DNA of 64,000 nucleotides from Sanghuangporus weigelae. Its lineage: Eukaryota > Basidiomycota > Agaricomycetes > Hymenochaetales > Hymenochaetaceae. Below, piece by piece: positions 44,332-56,560 of the stretch (its first letter is position 1; every line of letters begins with the position of its first letter). The notes beneath the pieces are model-generated. The model saw nothing but the letters and a program-made list of their open reading frames with translations. It had not been told where the DNA came from and searched no databases. The translations under genes and the position numbers were made by a program. Where the stretch lies: contig CP137326.1 in assembly GCA_033182465.1 (NCBI GenBank), forward strand, positions 558,001 through 622,000, read 5' to 3'.

Positions 44332-47300
44332 TTATACTAATTCGACCTTCATGACGGTGAGCGTACGTTACGGTTTTAAGTACAGAAACCTCACTCACAT
44401 AATTACTAGGGAATATTCCCTTTTTACCAGTAGAGTCGTATCCTACAAGCGTGACATAGAGTCAGTCGACTTGAAACCAACACGCGATAAAGTTACCGAC
44501 CTTCCCACCATCCATCTGCGTAGTTCTGGCCGCCGCCCGCACCAGAAGACAGCTCGTACATCCCGCCTTCTTCAATGTTGATTTCGTCTGGTCCGGTCGC
44601 TTCATATGTGTATAGTCCTCGAACTGAACGAGTATAGTATGGGCTTATTACTCATTTGATGTATCAGCGGTAAAACTTACCATATTTCCCAGATGCTTGC
44701 TGCTTCGGTTTGGTTGTAACAGGGACAGGAGGAGGGACCACATTACCCTCGATAACCTCGATGTATGAGGCAGGAACGAGGCCTTTTCCGCCCTTCGTAT
44801 CGGCTACTTTCACCCAGCCCGACCCATCGTCGTCTTCCACTACTTGGACGGTCATGCCACCTGGTGACAAGTCGGGAAAGTCAAAGATCTTGCGTTACTC
44901 AAATCCCCTTGACTTATGCGTACCTGTAGCGCTAAGCTCGAACGGAGACGATGGCGTAAAGTCGTAGAGCACACGAGCTTGAGGGTAGGTTTCTTCCGGT
45001 ACGGCATACGATCGGGAGAGGGATGAAGGACCCTGAGTCGAAGAAACCGAGGTCTGCGAGATCGACGATGCTAACAGAAAGATTAATTCATGTATGCCTG
45101 TAAAGAAGACGGAGAGCCCATGCCTCGAGAATCTGCTCTTGAGATATCAGCGCCACGCCTAGTACTCAGTGTCCGAGCTGCGTGTGCTCCGCCTCCACCA
45201 CAGTTGGCTGGCACTTTCAGTTCACATTTCGCATGTACGCACAAGCCGCAGCTCTTGCAAGTCTTTCCTTGTTTCGTCAGACCCCAAATTGATGACTACA
45301 CTCGCGTTAAATTATTACAAGACGGAGAAGTAGTGCTCCGCACCTTGCAATATCCGCATGCTGTTGGAATGGAGAAAGACGTGGATTTGAAGTTGTGCGG
45401 ACTTTGTAAACCTTCGTCACCTGGATTGTTGTGCAGCTTAGCCTGACGGGAATGAAACAACATAGTTTCAGAACGGACCTCCTAAGGCATCATTGATGGT
45501 CTCTATCTCAACATTCAATATTGTAGCTGTGAACTCGAGAAGAGTCAGTTGGTGTCGGACGCCGAGGTAGTCCTTTATCGATTCGTTAGCAGATGGAACT
45601 CTCGGAGGAGTGGACTGTCTGTACTGACATTCATTATATCGTCAACTGAACCCAAACTACGGTTGTTAATGTAAGTCGAAAGGATATTAGACAACTTATC
45701 CACATCTTTTCCTACAAGTGCATCCGGAAATCAATTTCAACCATCCATGGTGATGTAGGGAGTTTGGCGTACTCTGTGCATTAATAAGTCCATTGATCTC
45801 TCCAAGCTTCTCCCTGCATCGCGAGAGCTTGTTCTGGAGAACGACCTTCGGTTCTGGCTCCACCACCATCTCGCCTGTGTCGTAATGTCCAGCGCAAGGT
45901 TCCCATTCCCAGTCATTCGGAATATTGAACGGACGGGCGTTATAGTTGATATACAGATCCTGGTCTGGACTCGGCTTCACCCCTTCCAAGGCCTCACGTA
46001 CGGTGCTTACACGGCTCTTCAATGTGTCGAGGTGTGACGTATGGAGTTGTTGTGCTTGAAGGAGGATAGAGGTGAGACCAGTGATAAGGTTCGCCTGTAG
46101 GCACTCTGAAAGCATAATGAAGTATAAGAATAAGTAATACGCGACCAGATCTTACGGAAATCCTGGTAGAATATGAGGGAATGCACATCACGATTCAGTA
46201 ACAGCCACGTACATTCTCGATGAGAGGCAGATCTTCAGAATAGAATCTATTTTTCGTTCTGTTCGCAACAGCGGTTGATATTAAGAAGATACTGAGAAAA
46301 TGATAAGAATAACGACTCGCTCAACAAGAACTATTACGACACATACTTCTTGCTATTCTGCATATCGATCATCTGATTCTCAAACTGTTTCGCAGCACGA
46401 CTCGCATGCTTATCGTCGGTAGAGCGGTCCTGATGTACTTACGCTTTAACTCGCGTCTTCAATGAGGAGCACCTGCCGCATGAATGAGACCTACCTGTTT
46501 GCGTCGGTAGGATTCAACTTCCAAGCATTCCTCATCGTACTGCAATGTCGTATCAAGTTAGTTCTAAGTTCTATGCATGACCACCATTGATCACACCTTC
46601 TGCTTCATCTGACGGAAGAAATATGTGAGGATACTGTTCCAGGACCGAAGCTTCGAACTTTGCCTCACCTTCTGTCGATCAGCATATACCTTGTCCCTTT
46701 CAGAAAGGAGTTTTTGATAAAACTCATATTGCTGGTGCCACTTGTCAGTAACGATCGGAACAATGACAGATAGGCTAGCCTACTTTCGTTTTCATATCCT
46801 CATGCTTCTTCTCGAGTATCTTCGTCTCATCTGCAACCTGCGTGATGAGGCTATCAGAAAGAGCAGAATGATCTTGCGCAGTGCTGTCCAAAGAATTAAC
46901 GAGCTGGCCATACGCCTTGTCCAGAGTACTAGGCCGAATAAGAATAGTGAATAGTATCCGAACAAGTCTTTGCGCGCCACGTACCTTGAGCGGATTGTAT
47001 CCTCGCCCCATGCAACTGACGGGTCATCTCCGAGTACGAGAGATGCCATCCTCTTGGCCTTTCTGTCCGCAGCTTTCTTCGCTAACACGGCCAATTTCGT
47101 AGAGTATTCCTTTTCTAAGGCGGATCTTTCTTTGTAGATTTCCCTGACCTATCCACCTGACAATAAGGATGTATCTCTCAAACGTTGGGACCAAACTCAC
47201 ATCGCTGAGCAAGCCGAGCTGCGCGTCTGAGAGGGCAGCAATCCGGTCAACTTGGTCCTATAACAGTCAAAGTCTTGATCGTATATAAGAAATGAAATAC

Positions 47301-47340
47301 AAACTGGCAACAGATCTCCATAAAGTTTACCAGTGGACAT
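44332..47340 (-). CDS. BZZ1: Bzz1-type F-BAR/C1/SH3 actin-endocytosis adaptor
   Basis: Membrane-bending adaptor that recruits the WASP/type I myosin actin machinery at endocytic sites. The start MSTGKLYGDLLP at 47340 leads into the F-BAR helices: LSDAQLGLLSDVGEIYKERS, EYSTKLAVLAKKAADRKAKR, TLDKAYGQLVNSLD, and further exons back to about 45700. A C1-type zinc domain follows: HNFKSTSFSIPTACGYCK, an intron, then SIWGLTKQGKTCKSCGLCVHAKCELKVPANC split over 45300-45190. Two SH3 domains end the protein: one around 44970-44670 (SGWVKVADTKGGKGLVPASY) and one around 44620-44332 (GLYTYEATGPDEINIEEG, DGWWEG, GIFPSNYVELV). The final small exon, about 44346-44332, restores NYVELV and the stop. Many introns. 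Only 169 bp separate its start from the divergent Kre9-like gene. Confidence 0.88.
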
Positions 47341-47509
47341 GATGGAAGGACTTAAAGAGGCGAAGCTGTGATTTGCAGGCAAGCCGACAACGCGTCTGAA
47401 GCGCAGCGGAGCACGGTTAACATCTCCGTGGGAATACGCCGATCATTACCCGGTCCTATAAATATGGTGCTAATGGCCCTTCCCTATCACTCAACAGCTC
47501 ACAGTCAGG
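47341..47509. promoter_or_regulatory. 169-bp divergent promoter with TATA box
   Basis: Between the Bzz1-type gene (-) and the Kre9/Knh1-like gene (+). TATAAATA at 47457-47464 lies about 45 bp before the plus-strand start codon, so the 5' UTR of that gene would be very short. Confidence 0.5.
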
Positions 47510-48462
47510 ATGCTCGCGTGCTTGACCCCTTTCGCAGCTGTCCTACTCGTTGCTGCCGCATGTTTCGTGCAGCTGGTGGTCGCTGGTCCGCTTGTTTTGG
47601 TGAGCGGCGGGCGAAGAGATGTCGCCAATCCGCCTGTGATCTCGCCAAATGCCTCAACAGTGTGGGTCGTGGGTCGGGCGGACACGGTTCTTTGGTGAGT
47701 ACCTCGCCCTGATTTGAATTGACTGGCAGACTGACTAGGGTGTAGGGATACGTCAGACTTGCCTCAGCAGATCACGAATCTGCAGGGCACGGTTGTACTT
47801 GGCTTTCTTAACGATTCGAGTGGCAATGAACACCTCTTGATTGGTTAACTTCAAATGCTTCTCAGCAGATAACGTTCAATTGACACCCATGAATATCTCA
47901 GATAGCCCCCTTGCTTCCGGCTTCGATATCAGAAGTGGTCAAATCGACATTGTTGTTCCCGACGTCGAACCACGAACGGATTATATTATAGCCCGTGAGT
48001 GATCTGATGGTCGGCCTTACACCTCACTTTATCAATGAATTCTTCTTTCCAGTCATGGGAGACTCCGGAAATATATCAGACAAGTTTACTATTACAAGCT
48101 CTGCGGGTTCATCTACTCCTTCTGCCCCTACAAGTACTGCTTCAGCGTTAGATGGAACGACTAGCGTGGAATCTGTCACCGAAACAGAAGATTCATCTGC
48201 TTCGACTCCGATAGCTCCAGTTGGAACCACTTCCTCTACTCGGGCGGCGCCATCAGCCATATCAACAGGGACGACAGTGGCTTCAATTGGCACATTGGAG
48301 GGTCAGTCGTCCTTAACTTCTGCTTCCGGTTCCGAGTCAGCGTCTGCGTTACCTTCCGAAGTTACTTCGAGCACGAATATTTCCGCAGCTTACGTGCAAA
48401 TGCCTTCCATGCAATTTGCTACAATAACAATCCTGACGCTGTGCATAGCTATCCTTGCATAA
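47510..48462 (+). CDS. Kre9/Knh1-like Ser/Thr-rich, probably GPI-anchored wall protein
   Basis: Cell-surface protein with the N-terminal domain shared with yeast Kre9/Knh1, linked to beta-1,6-glucan assembly. Four exons: 47510-47694, 47746-47843, 47869-47994, 48053-48462. They give 272 residues. Signal peptide of about 25 residues (FAAVLLVAAACFVQLVVA). The domain runs from VISPNASTVWVVGRADTVLWD, through VQLTPMNISDSPLASGFDI and VPDVEPRTDYI, to MGDSGNISDKFTI, all typical of the family. Then comes a Ser/Thr-rich stretch of about 110 residues, expected to be O-mannosylated. It closes with a hydrophobic tail (FATITILTLCIAILA) preceded by small residues, which fits a GPI signal. Intron 2 is only 25 nt by this model (47844-47868), very short, so the exon 2/3 junction deserves caution. 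Confidence 0.85.
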
Positions 48463-48817
48463 GGATTTTTTCTTCTTCTCCTATTTAACGCGACTCTTGG
48501 ATGATGCCTGCGAAATCACACGGACTTCTCAATGTCATTCATGAACTTTTGGTTACGAGCACATCTCACATTACTTTCTAATGATGTTTTGTATCTGAAG
48601 TAGTACCCTTTTATTTTGAATGAAGCTGGTTCAGTATATCATGCCATGAGACTTACTTAGAAAGAATATTCGTATATTATTGCAGGGTTTATGCAACTTG
48701 ACTAAGCATATACCTAATGTGGATATGCTTCATAGAATGATCGCCGTACCCGTCTTTACAACTTTCCACGACGTCGACCAACAGTAGCTAGCTCAATTTC
48801 AACACAATATCAGCCGC

Positions 48818-50093
48818 ATGGCGGCACGAATACGTGAGGTTTGGGCATCCAACCTCGACGCGGAGATGCGTGTCATTAGAGACCACATCGAGCGATATCC
48901 TTACGTGGCCATGGTTCGTGACCTTCAGCACTATTATGATGAATCTTCTTACAACTTATTGCATAGGATACAGAATTCCCCGGTGTCGTGGCACGACCGA
49001 TAGGAACATTTCGAACTTCTTCGGACTATCATTATCAGACGATGCGATGTAACGTCGACCTCCTCAAAATCATCCAAATCGGCCTGACCTTGAGCGATGC
49101 GGAGGGCAACCAGCCTGAGGAGGTTTGCACGTGGCAATTCAATTTCCACTTCGACCTCTTGGAGGACATGTTCAGCCCGGACTCCATTGAGCTTCTGCGC
49201 GAGTCTGGCATCAACTTCCAGCGTCACCTTATGGAGGGGATACAGCCCAATGACTTCGCCGAGTTGCTCATTACTTCGGGTCTTGTACTGACGGACGAGA
49301 CTAGGTGGATATCATTCCATAGGTAAGCTACTCTGTTGTTCATATGAAGTTATCGCTGAGTCTCTGCTAGTGGTTATGACTTTGGATATCTCGTCAAGCT
49401 ATTGTCTTGTGTTCCTCTACCCACCGTTGAAGAAGATTTCTTCGACCTGTTCTCGCTATGGTTCCCAATGGTGTATGACGTGAAGTACATGATGCGGTCA
49501 TGTAAATTGAGAGGTGGACTACAGGATGTAGCAAAGGCGCTGGATGTACGTACTCGTTTCAACACTGTTCATTATCTTCGTCTTTCGTTATTCAAAAGCA
49601 ACGATAGGTAGTCCGTATTGGACCTGTCCACCAAGCTGGATCGGACTCCCTCCTGACAGCAAACGTCTTCTTCAAAATGCGGCAAATGTACTCCACGGAC
49701 CTTCTCGACGAAGGCGAGTATAATGGGAAGTTGTATGGCTTAGGCAAAACAGCCCTGCAGCTGACGAACGGCACATATGACGCTAAGTCCGTGCACGGCC
49801 TTGTTCAGTACGGACGTAGTGCGGTAACGAGCGCAGAGCGCGAGCGGACGCCACCGCGAGAACAGACTAGCATCGTTTCTCAGAGTCAGTCGCAGCAGGG
49901 AGCAAACGGACAGCAAGGGATGGGTCTTGGTGGTCCGGGTATCCTAGGCGGGGCAGCCTCGGCCCTCCAGGCCCCTGGAGGGCCGGGTATGGGAGGATTT
50001 TCGAATACCCTTGGTTCACCCTATGGCGCGATTCCTGTAAGTGTCAATGGTGCCTACCACTTGCGACAGATCGGTGTAGGTGGTGATCGATGA
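48818..50093 (+). CDS. POP2: CAF1/Pop2 deadenylase of the CCR4-NOT complex
   Basis: 3'-exonuclease that shortens mRNA poly(A) tails. Four exons: 48818-48913, 48967-49322, 49371-49545, 49608-50093. They give 370 residues. DEDD nuclease motifs: MDTEFPGVVARPIG (first Asp and Glu), FNFHFDLLEDMFSPDS, SGINFQRHLMEGI, and FHSGYDFGYLVKLL (second Asp). Then VYDVKYMMRSC and LDVVRIGPVHQAGSDSLLTA supply the remaining acidic residue and the closing motif. The start MAARIREVWASNLDAEM is the family-typical N-terminus. The last ~100 residues form a disordered extension rich in Gln, Gly and Pro, absent from the animal protein and common in fungi. It sits head to tail with the Prp6 gene, 346 bp apart. Confidence 0.95.
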
Positions 50094-50439
50094 TACTAGA
50101 GCATCGTGAGGCGTATACATGGGTTTGAGGATTTCGGATGTACCTTTCTTTTGTCATGACCTTGTATCGAGTGTCCTATACTCCTTCTGCTTTGTATTGT
50201 TGGTATCATTTATTTCTTCGTTGATCTTGAGTATGCAAATAATAATTGCTCATAGTAATTGCCACATGATTTGTAAGCACACTTTATCGTGGGAAGTTTT
50301 CTCTTTATACAGGCACGTCACAATTCAGCCAACAAGGCGAAAGTTACTTGTCACTGACTTCCATCGTCTTCCTTGTAGGCGCCTGACAGTAGTTGTTACT
50401 TGTTACGAAGGGATATAGGACTTCAGGAATCGATTTAAT
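50094..50439. other. intergenic between CAF1 and Prp6 genes
   Basis: 346 bp without coding signal. T-rich, holding the CAF1 3' UTR and the Prp6 promoter. Confidence 0.5.
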
Positions 50440-53400
50440 ATGGCGAACAATCAGAACAAGTTGGCGTTCCTTTCTCAGCCTGCGCCTGCATCCTACGTTG
50501 CTGGTCTTGGTCGAGGTGCATCTGGCTTTACGACCCGTTCAGATATTGGTCCAGCCAGAGAAGGACCGTCTGCAGAAGCTATTGCGTGCGTGCCGAAGTC
50601 TCATGCTACAAGATATGCCACTGACGTCGCTTATTAACAGGGAGGCGCAAGCAAGGCGCGGCGAGGAAGCTGAATATGATCCGGACCAATTCCAGGATCC
50701 AGACAATGAAGTGGGCTTATTTGCGGGTATGACATACGAAGCAGATGATGAAGAAGCGGATCGAATCTATGAAATGGTCGACCAAAACATGGACGCCCGA
50801 CGGCGAGCTCGAAGGTGTGTGCACCTGGTCAGTTCAACTTCTCCTTTCCGCAGAACCGTCTAATATTACTTCGTTTTTCTCTTTGAATTATAGGGAGAAA
50901 CGCGAGGCGGAGGAGCTTTCGAGGCTTCGTGCTGAACGTCCAAAGATTCAACAACAGTTTGCTGATTTGAAGAGAGGGCTTTCTTCTGTGACTGATGAAG
51001 AATGGGAGAACTTGCCAGAAGTGGGGAACCTTACTCGAAAGAAGAGGAAGAGAGACGAGCGAAGTTTCGTGGTTCCTGATAGCGTGCTTGTCGGCGATAG
51101 AGCTAAGGCGGAATACGATAGTGCTCTTGACCCTATGCAACAAGAGGTATGTATATGTGTGCTTTCTGCTAAAGGAATATATTTCCTGACAACATTTACT
51201 CAGACGGGTGGTCTTGTTACTCCCGCAGAATCTGGTACTCTTACCAACTTCGTGGAGATTGGACAAGCTCGCGATAAAATCCTCTCGCTCAAGCTTGACC
51301 AAATTTCTGGCACGTCGAGTGTGGCTGGAACAGCAACCTCGATTGATCCAAAGGGTTACCTAACCGATCTGGCTAGCGTCGTGCACAAGACAGATGCCGA
51401 AATTGGAGACATCAAGCGTGCTCGTATGCTGTTTGATTCCCTCGTGAAGTCCAATCCGAAGCATGCTCCTGGGTGGATTGCCGCGGCTTGCGTGGAAGAA
51501 CATGCTGGCCGGATGGTCGCCGCGCGCAAGATCATCAAAGCCGGATGCGAGAATTGTCCAAAAAGCGAAGACATCTGGTTAGAAGCGGCAAGATTGCATG
51601 TATGTATCATCTTTCATTCCTTTGCTTTAGTTCTTATTGATTTGTATGTTTTATCTCAGAACACTCCAGATGCTAAGGTCATTCTGGCCAACGCTGTGCA
51701 GCACGTTCCACAAAGCGTCAAAATCTGGCTGAAAGCTGCGTCATTAGAGCAAGAGACAAAAGCCAAGAAACGTGTATTGCGGAAAGGTAAGATCAAAGAC
51801 TATTTCTACTTTGGATCGAAAGGTGCTCACTACCTATGTTATAGCCCTCGAACAAATCCCGAATTCGGTTAGACTCTGGAAGGAAGTAGTCAACCTCGAG
51901 GAATCAATCACAGACGCTCGCGTGCTTCTTGCTCGAGCAGTAGAAGTTATTCCGTTATCCGTGGAGCTATGGCTAGCTCTTGCACGATTAGAAACGCCGG
52001 ATAAAGCAAAGGCCGTGCTCAACAAAGCACGCAAGGCTATTCCAACTTCACACGAAATCTGGATAGCAGCAGGTCGACTGCTAGAACAAGAAGCGCATGC
52101 GGAAGGGAAGAATGAGGCGCAGCGTGCGAAGGAACTCGAACAGGTCGATAAGACGATTGAAGCAGGTGTCCGCGAGCTGCGTCGACATCAGGTACTGCTT
52201 ACTCGTGAGCAGTGGCTGAAGGAGGCGGAGCGTTGTGAAAGCGAAGGTTCGCCTCGTACGTGTGAAGCTATCATCAAAGCGACGGTCGGTATGGAAGTCG
52301 AAGAGGCAGACCGTCTTGACACTTGGGTTGGTGATGCGGAGAGTGCGGAAGAGAGAGGCATGATTGGGACTGCTAGAGCCATCCTTGCGTACGCGCTCAA
52401 AGTATTCCCCGATCGACGAATGCTGTGGGAGAAAGCTGCCGCACTCGAAAAGGCTCATGGAACTCGGTAAGTCATTGTAATTACCTGCTACAGTAATTTG
52501 CTTGTCCTAACCGCTGTTATAGGGAGTCATTAGATGCTGTCCTGGCTCGGGCAGTACATCACTGTCCACAAGCCGAGGATCTGTGGCTTATGTCAGCGAA
52601 GGAGAAATGGCTTGCGGATGATGTACCTGGTGCTCGCGAGGTGCTCGAGAAAGCCTTCGTCGCTAATCCAGATAGCGAAAAGATTTGGCTTGCTGCTGTC
52701 AAACTTGAGGCAGAGAATGGCGAGTTCGCAGTTGCTCGTGAATTGCTGAATCGCGCCAGGACGGTGGCGGATACCGAGAGGGTAAGCGTATATGTTCATT
52801 AATTGCAGAAAGAGTTTGCTAATAATATTCATAGATTTGGATGAAGGCTGCCGTCTTTGAGAGACATCAAGGACAGATCGACACAGCGATCTCGATACTC
52901 GATCAAGCTTTGAAGAAGTACCCGAAATTCGCGAAGTTATACATGATTCAAGGCCAAATTCACCAGACCAACAAAAACTATGCTGCTGCTCGCGCGTCCT
53001 TTGCTGCTGGCCTGAAAGCGTGTCCAAAGGCAGTGACGCTATGGATCCTTGCAAGTAGATTAGAAGAGGCGGATGGGAAGAGCATTAAGGCGCGTGCTTT
53101 GCTCGACAAGGCACGTCTAATCAATCCAGGGAGCGATGCACTCTGGGCGGAAGCTGTCGGCGTTGAAGAACGGGCTGGGGCTCCACAGCAAGCGAAGACA
53201 GTGTTGGCTCGTGGACTGCAAGAGTGCCCTACGTCGGGAACATTATGGGCGATGGCAATATGGGCGGAGCCCCGTCCAACCCGAAAGACGCGCTCCGCAG
53301 ATGCATTGAGAAAATGCTCAGGAGATGCACAGGTTATCTGTGCAGTTGCAAGATTGTTCTGGGCGGAGAGGAAGGTGGAGAAAGCGAGGCAGTGGTTCGC

Positions 53401-53685
53401 GCGCGCTTGTGCCACGGACCCGGATCGAGGAGATTGTTGGGCCTGGTGGTTGCGTTTCGAGCGGGAGCATGGAACTACTGTGCGTATTCTATTTTTGCTG
53501 TCGCTGTCGTGTATGGTATACTTACGCATCAACGTGAACAGGAACACCAGCAAGAAGTAATAGATCGATGCGGCGCCGCAGAACCGCATCATGGTTCTGT
53601 CTGGCAGTCAATTGCAAAGGACCCAGCAACTTTCGGGAAGAAGACGAAAGAGATCCTCGAGCTCGTCGCGAAGGCGCTCGAATGA
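50440..53685 (+). CDS. PRP6: pre-mRNA splicing factor Prp6 (U5 / tri-snRNP)
   Basis: Bridges U5 and U4/U6 in the tri-snRNP. Nine exons: 50440-50585, 50641-50814, 50894-51146, 51204-51599, 51660-51786, 51845-52466, 52523-52781, 52835-53479, 53542-53685. They give 921 residues. The N-terminal PRP1 domain has [49 protein letters not shown] and [16 protein letters not shown]. The rest is a run of HAT/TPR repeats, for example [69 protein letters not shown], and [15 protein letters not shown]. The C-terminus [18 protein letters not shown] is family-typical. Complete, with no unusual feature. Confidence 0.95.
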
Positions 53686-54433
53686 AGAGCTCTACTTTCC
53701 TGCCATATTCCATCTCTCGGATCCACTCTCTTTCCATAACGCTTGTACCTCGTATTCACACTTTGTTGCTCAAGCCTCCCTGGACGCAAAGGCTTGGCTC
53801 CGCTGATTTTATTTATGGACATGCCAAGGGCCAAGTCACATTTCAAGTTCCTTGTCGCTCCTTGGTCGCGTACGCGGAGATACTGCGGAGGTGCGAGGGC
53901 GACCGACGAATGGGAATCATGCTCAACTGCAGATGAATAGGATAAGTGTCTTGGTACTCGGGCGATGGATTTGCAGGAGGTTGTGGGTCCCTGTCGGTGT
54001 CACGACGATCGTCTCTTGGCGTCTGGTTCGTCTGGTTCGTGACGGTTATACTGGTGTATTGTAACATTGCTACGAGTCGAGCTCGCGAGGACATTTCGTA
54101 TGTGTATGTAATATATAATATCTTGCTTTTCTCTTTCATATTCACTTGTTAAATGATTGAGACAAACAAACGACTACAGCTTTTGAGTCACAGTGCTCGA
54201 TCGGTCTGTTGTTTAGAAGCATATCAAGAAAAAGAATACAAGTACGATCCATATAGTACTACAGTTATTTTTTTTTTGTCGTAAGAAAGTAAATAACGAA
54301 CATGAACTAAAAATGAGCAAGTAAGAAAAAGTGAGTAGCATAGACATGTCAGATCGTGACCGTGGGTAAAAACCGGAAAAAAAGGATATACCGGAGCCTG
54401 ATCCGGAATATGAAATTCATACGTTTCTCCTCC
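53686..54433. other. convergent 3' flanks
   Basis: Between the 3' ends of the Prp6 gene (+) and the permease gene (-). AT-rich, with a run of nine or more T at about 54269. No coding signal. Confidence 0.5.
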
Positions 54434-56149
54434 TCAAACCTTCTCTTTCGCCTCCCTGATCGAATCCCTTACGCTCGAGTCCTTCGACTTCTCGCGCCTA
54501 ATCTCCGTCACGCCATCGGTATTTTCAACCTCGCGTCCGTCCTCGATACGTTCCTGGTCCTCGCCAGCGCCCTCCTCGAACGCCGCCTTTGCGCGCTCAA
54601 AGTGCGCACCGTGCTGCTCCGGACCGACGAGAGTAATGCAGAAGACGAAGGCAGCGATAACACCAATGAAGATGCCCTGCACCTTTGCGTAGTCTGGTAC
54701 GTCCGTCGGCACACCGTCAACAATAATTGTAGTCCGCATATTATTGCCACCGGCTGCGGAATTATGAAATTAGTATCCGTAATTATCGTAATGAAAACGA
54801 GCACATACTGGTTTCGATCTGTGCGGATGCAGCAGAGATCATGTTACCGATCTGGTACGCAACACCGGGGAAAGTTCCACGGAAGGCAGGTGGCGATATC
54901 TCAGAGAGGAAGATCGGGATGACACCCCAAGCACCCTGTACACCGAATTGCAAGCAGAATGCTCCTGCAGCAAGTCCGCTGAAATTATCTGGTAGGATCC
55001 AGAGCGGAATGAAAGCACCGATGAACAGGACGCAAATGAGTATTGCCAGACGTCGACCGATGTACTGACTGGCATATCCGGCGATACCACCGCCGATGAC
55101 TGCACCAACATTGCCAATGATAGTCGCTACAGTGGCCCTGTTGTCTGTGAAGCCCTTGGTAACCTTGAGGTACGTTGGATAGAGATCTTGACTTCCATGA
55201 GACAGAAAGTTGAAGCCAGCCATAAGCAACACAGCGTAAATACAGAGCATCCAATGACGATGGAGCATCACTTTAGTTTCGTGCAAGAATACACGCGTCT
55301 TGTTCTTCGTATCCGCAGAGCCACGTGCGGCTTTCGCCCGTAAGAAGAACTCGGATTCAGGAGTGATAGCGCGTACGACGGCTGCGGCTCCAGAGATGCC
55401 TGCTGCGGTCCAGAAAAGCGCACGCCAACCAGCCTCCACTTTGGGGACAAGTTCGAGATCGATAACAGCAGCGATTAGGTAGCCGACCGCATAACCTTGC
55501 TGAAGGATTCCAGAAATGAAACCACGAGCTTCGACTGGTAGGTTTTCAAGTGCCGTTGCAGCGGCAAGTCCCCAGATGCCACCCATGCAAATACCTATCG
55601 ATTGGTTAATAAAATTATGTGCCTCATACATTAATGTTGTGTATTTTTAGACACTTACCGAACAAAGAACGAAGCGCGAGGAATTGCTGGAATGTCTGCA
55701 CGAAACCAGAGCCGATCTGGAAACCAGACAGTAACATAAGATTGACTACGAGAGGCCATCGACGGCCGTATCGGTCAGAGAGGATGCCGAAAACAACAGC
55801 CCCGACAGGGCGGAACAAAAGTGTAAGCGTGATACTCGTCGTCTATTTATTTTTCATCAAGTTACATTTCAGTTACGTTTGTTCACATGACGGGCGCCCC
55901 GCTGATGGCATTAGGATGGAAACTCACGATGTCATGGGTCGATCTGTTGAACAATTCCTCAAGGTCGGTAACGCTCAGAGATACACTGAAGAAATCGATA
56001 GCATCGCACGTCCAGGCGAACCAACCACAGAAGACTTGAAGAATCTGGACGGGAGTGAGGGTGGCAAGAGCTTGAAGGAGGGTGAGCTCATGCTCGTCCT
56101 CATTCTTCTCTTTGCGAGGGATGAGGTTGCGGATGAAGTACGGTGCCAT
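54434..56149 (-). CDS. JEN1: Jen1-type monocarboxylate/proton symporter (MFS)
   Basis: Plasma-membrane transporter for lactate, pyruvate or acetate. Four exons: 56149-55928, 55842-55659, 55594-54809, 54753-54434. They give 503 residues. Motifs: LQVFCGWFAWTCDAIDFFSV in TM1, LLFRPVGAVVFGILSDRYGR (MFS signature between TM2 and TM3), and ICMGGIWGLAAATALENLP. The Jen1 hallmark around NFLSHGSQDLYPTYL (NXX[S/T]HX[S/T]QDXXXT type) lies in TM7. YIGRRLAILICVLFIGA is the second MFS half motif. The C-terminal cytosolic tail is rich in Lys and Glu (EDQERIEDGREVE; REKSKDSSVRD), suitable for ubiquitin-driven turnover. The start MAPYFIRNLIPRKEKNED is the only good Met. No break is seen. Confidence 0.93.
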
Positions 56150-56560
56150 TGCCGCTCAAGTGACTCGACTCGGCCGCGTTCGTTCGTTTGCTTTGACAGC
56201 GGACGAGTGGTCGAGAGAGGATGAGGATGAGCGGACGAGGCAGAGGGGCGTCTGTCCTACGGGAACGTTCGGGAAGACGTTGGATGTGAACAAGCCCACC
56301 TGGCCATGTATTTATACCAGCCAGGAGCTTAGCACGGAATCCTGTGAGTATTCTATATGCAATAACCTGGGATGGAGAACCAGGCGCATATCTGCGCACG
56401 TGCCATTCCGAAAGTTGATGATATTCTGATGGCCACTCGCAACATGACTGTTCTCTTGCGCTTGGCTCCCCGCATCCCCACATGTCGATTATTTCTTATC
56501 AAAAAGCTTTCTGCCTCTCCGCACAACCCCATCACATCATATCTGGGACATCTATACAAT
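56150..56560 (-). promoter_or_regulatory. promoter of the Jen1-type gene
   Basis: On the minus strand a TATAAA lies at 56316-56311, about 165 bp before the start codon. Two CreA/Mig1-type sites lie close together at 56468-56473 (CCCCGC) and 56476-56481 (CCCCAC), read as GCGGGG and GTGGGG on the other strand. Glucose repression is known for Jen1 in yeasts, so these are plausible operators. This is inference from motif and position only. Confidence 0.4.

Noticed and set aside
53224-53685. 153-codon open stretch in another frame over the Prp6 gene's 3' part
   Set aside because: It is the Prp6 last exon entered out of frame; the spliced Prp6 frame keeps the HAT repeats and the conserved C-terminus.
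54356-54922. 188-codon plus-strand open stretch
   Set aside because: Antisense to the C-terminal exons of the Jen1-type permease; rich in Arg, Leu and Ser without motif.
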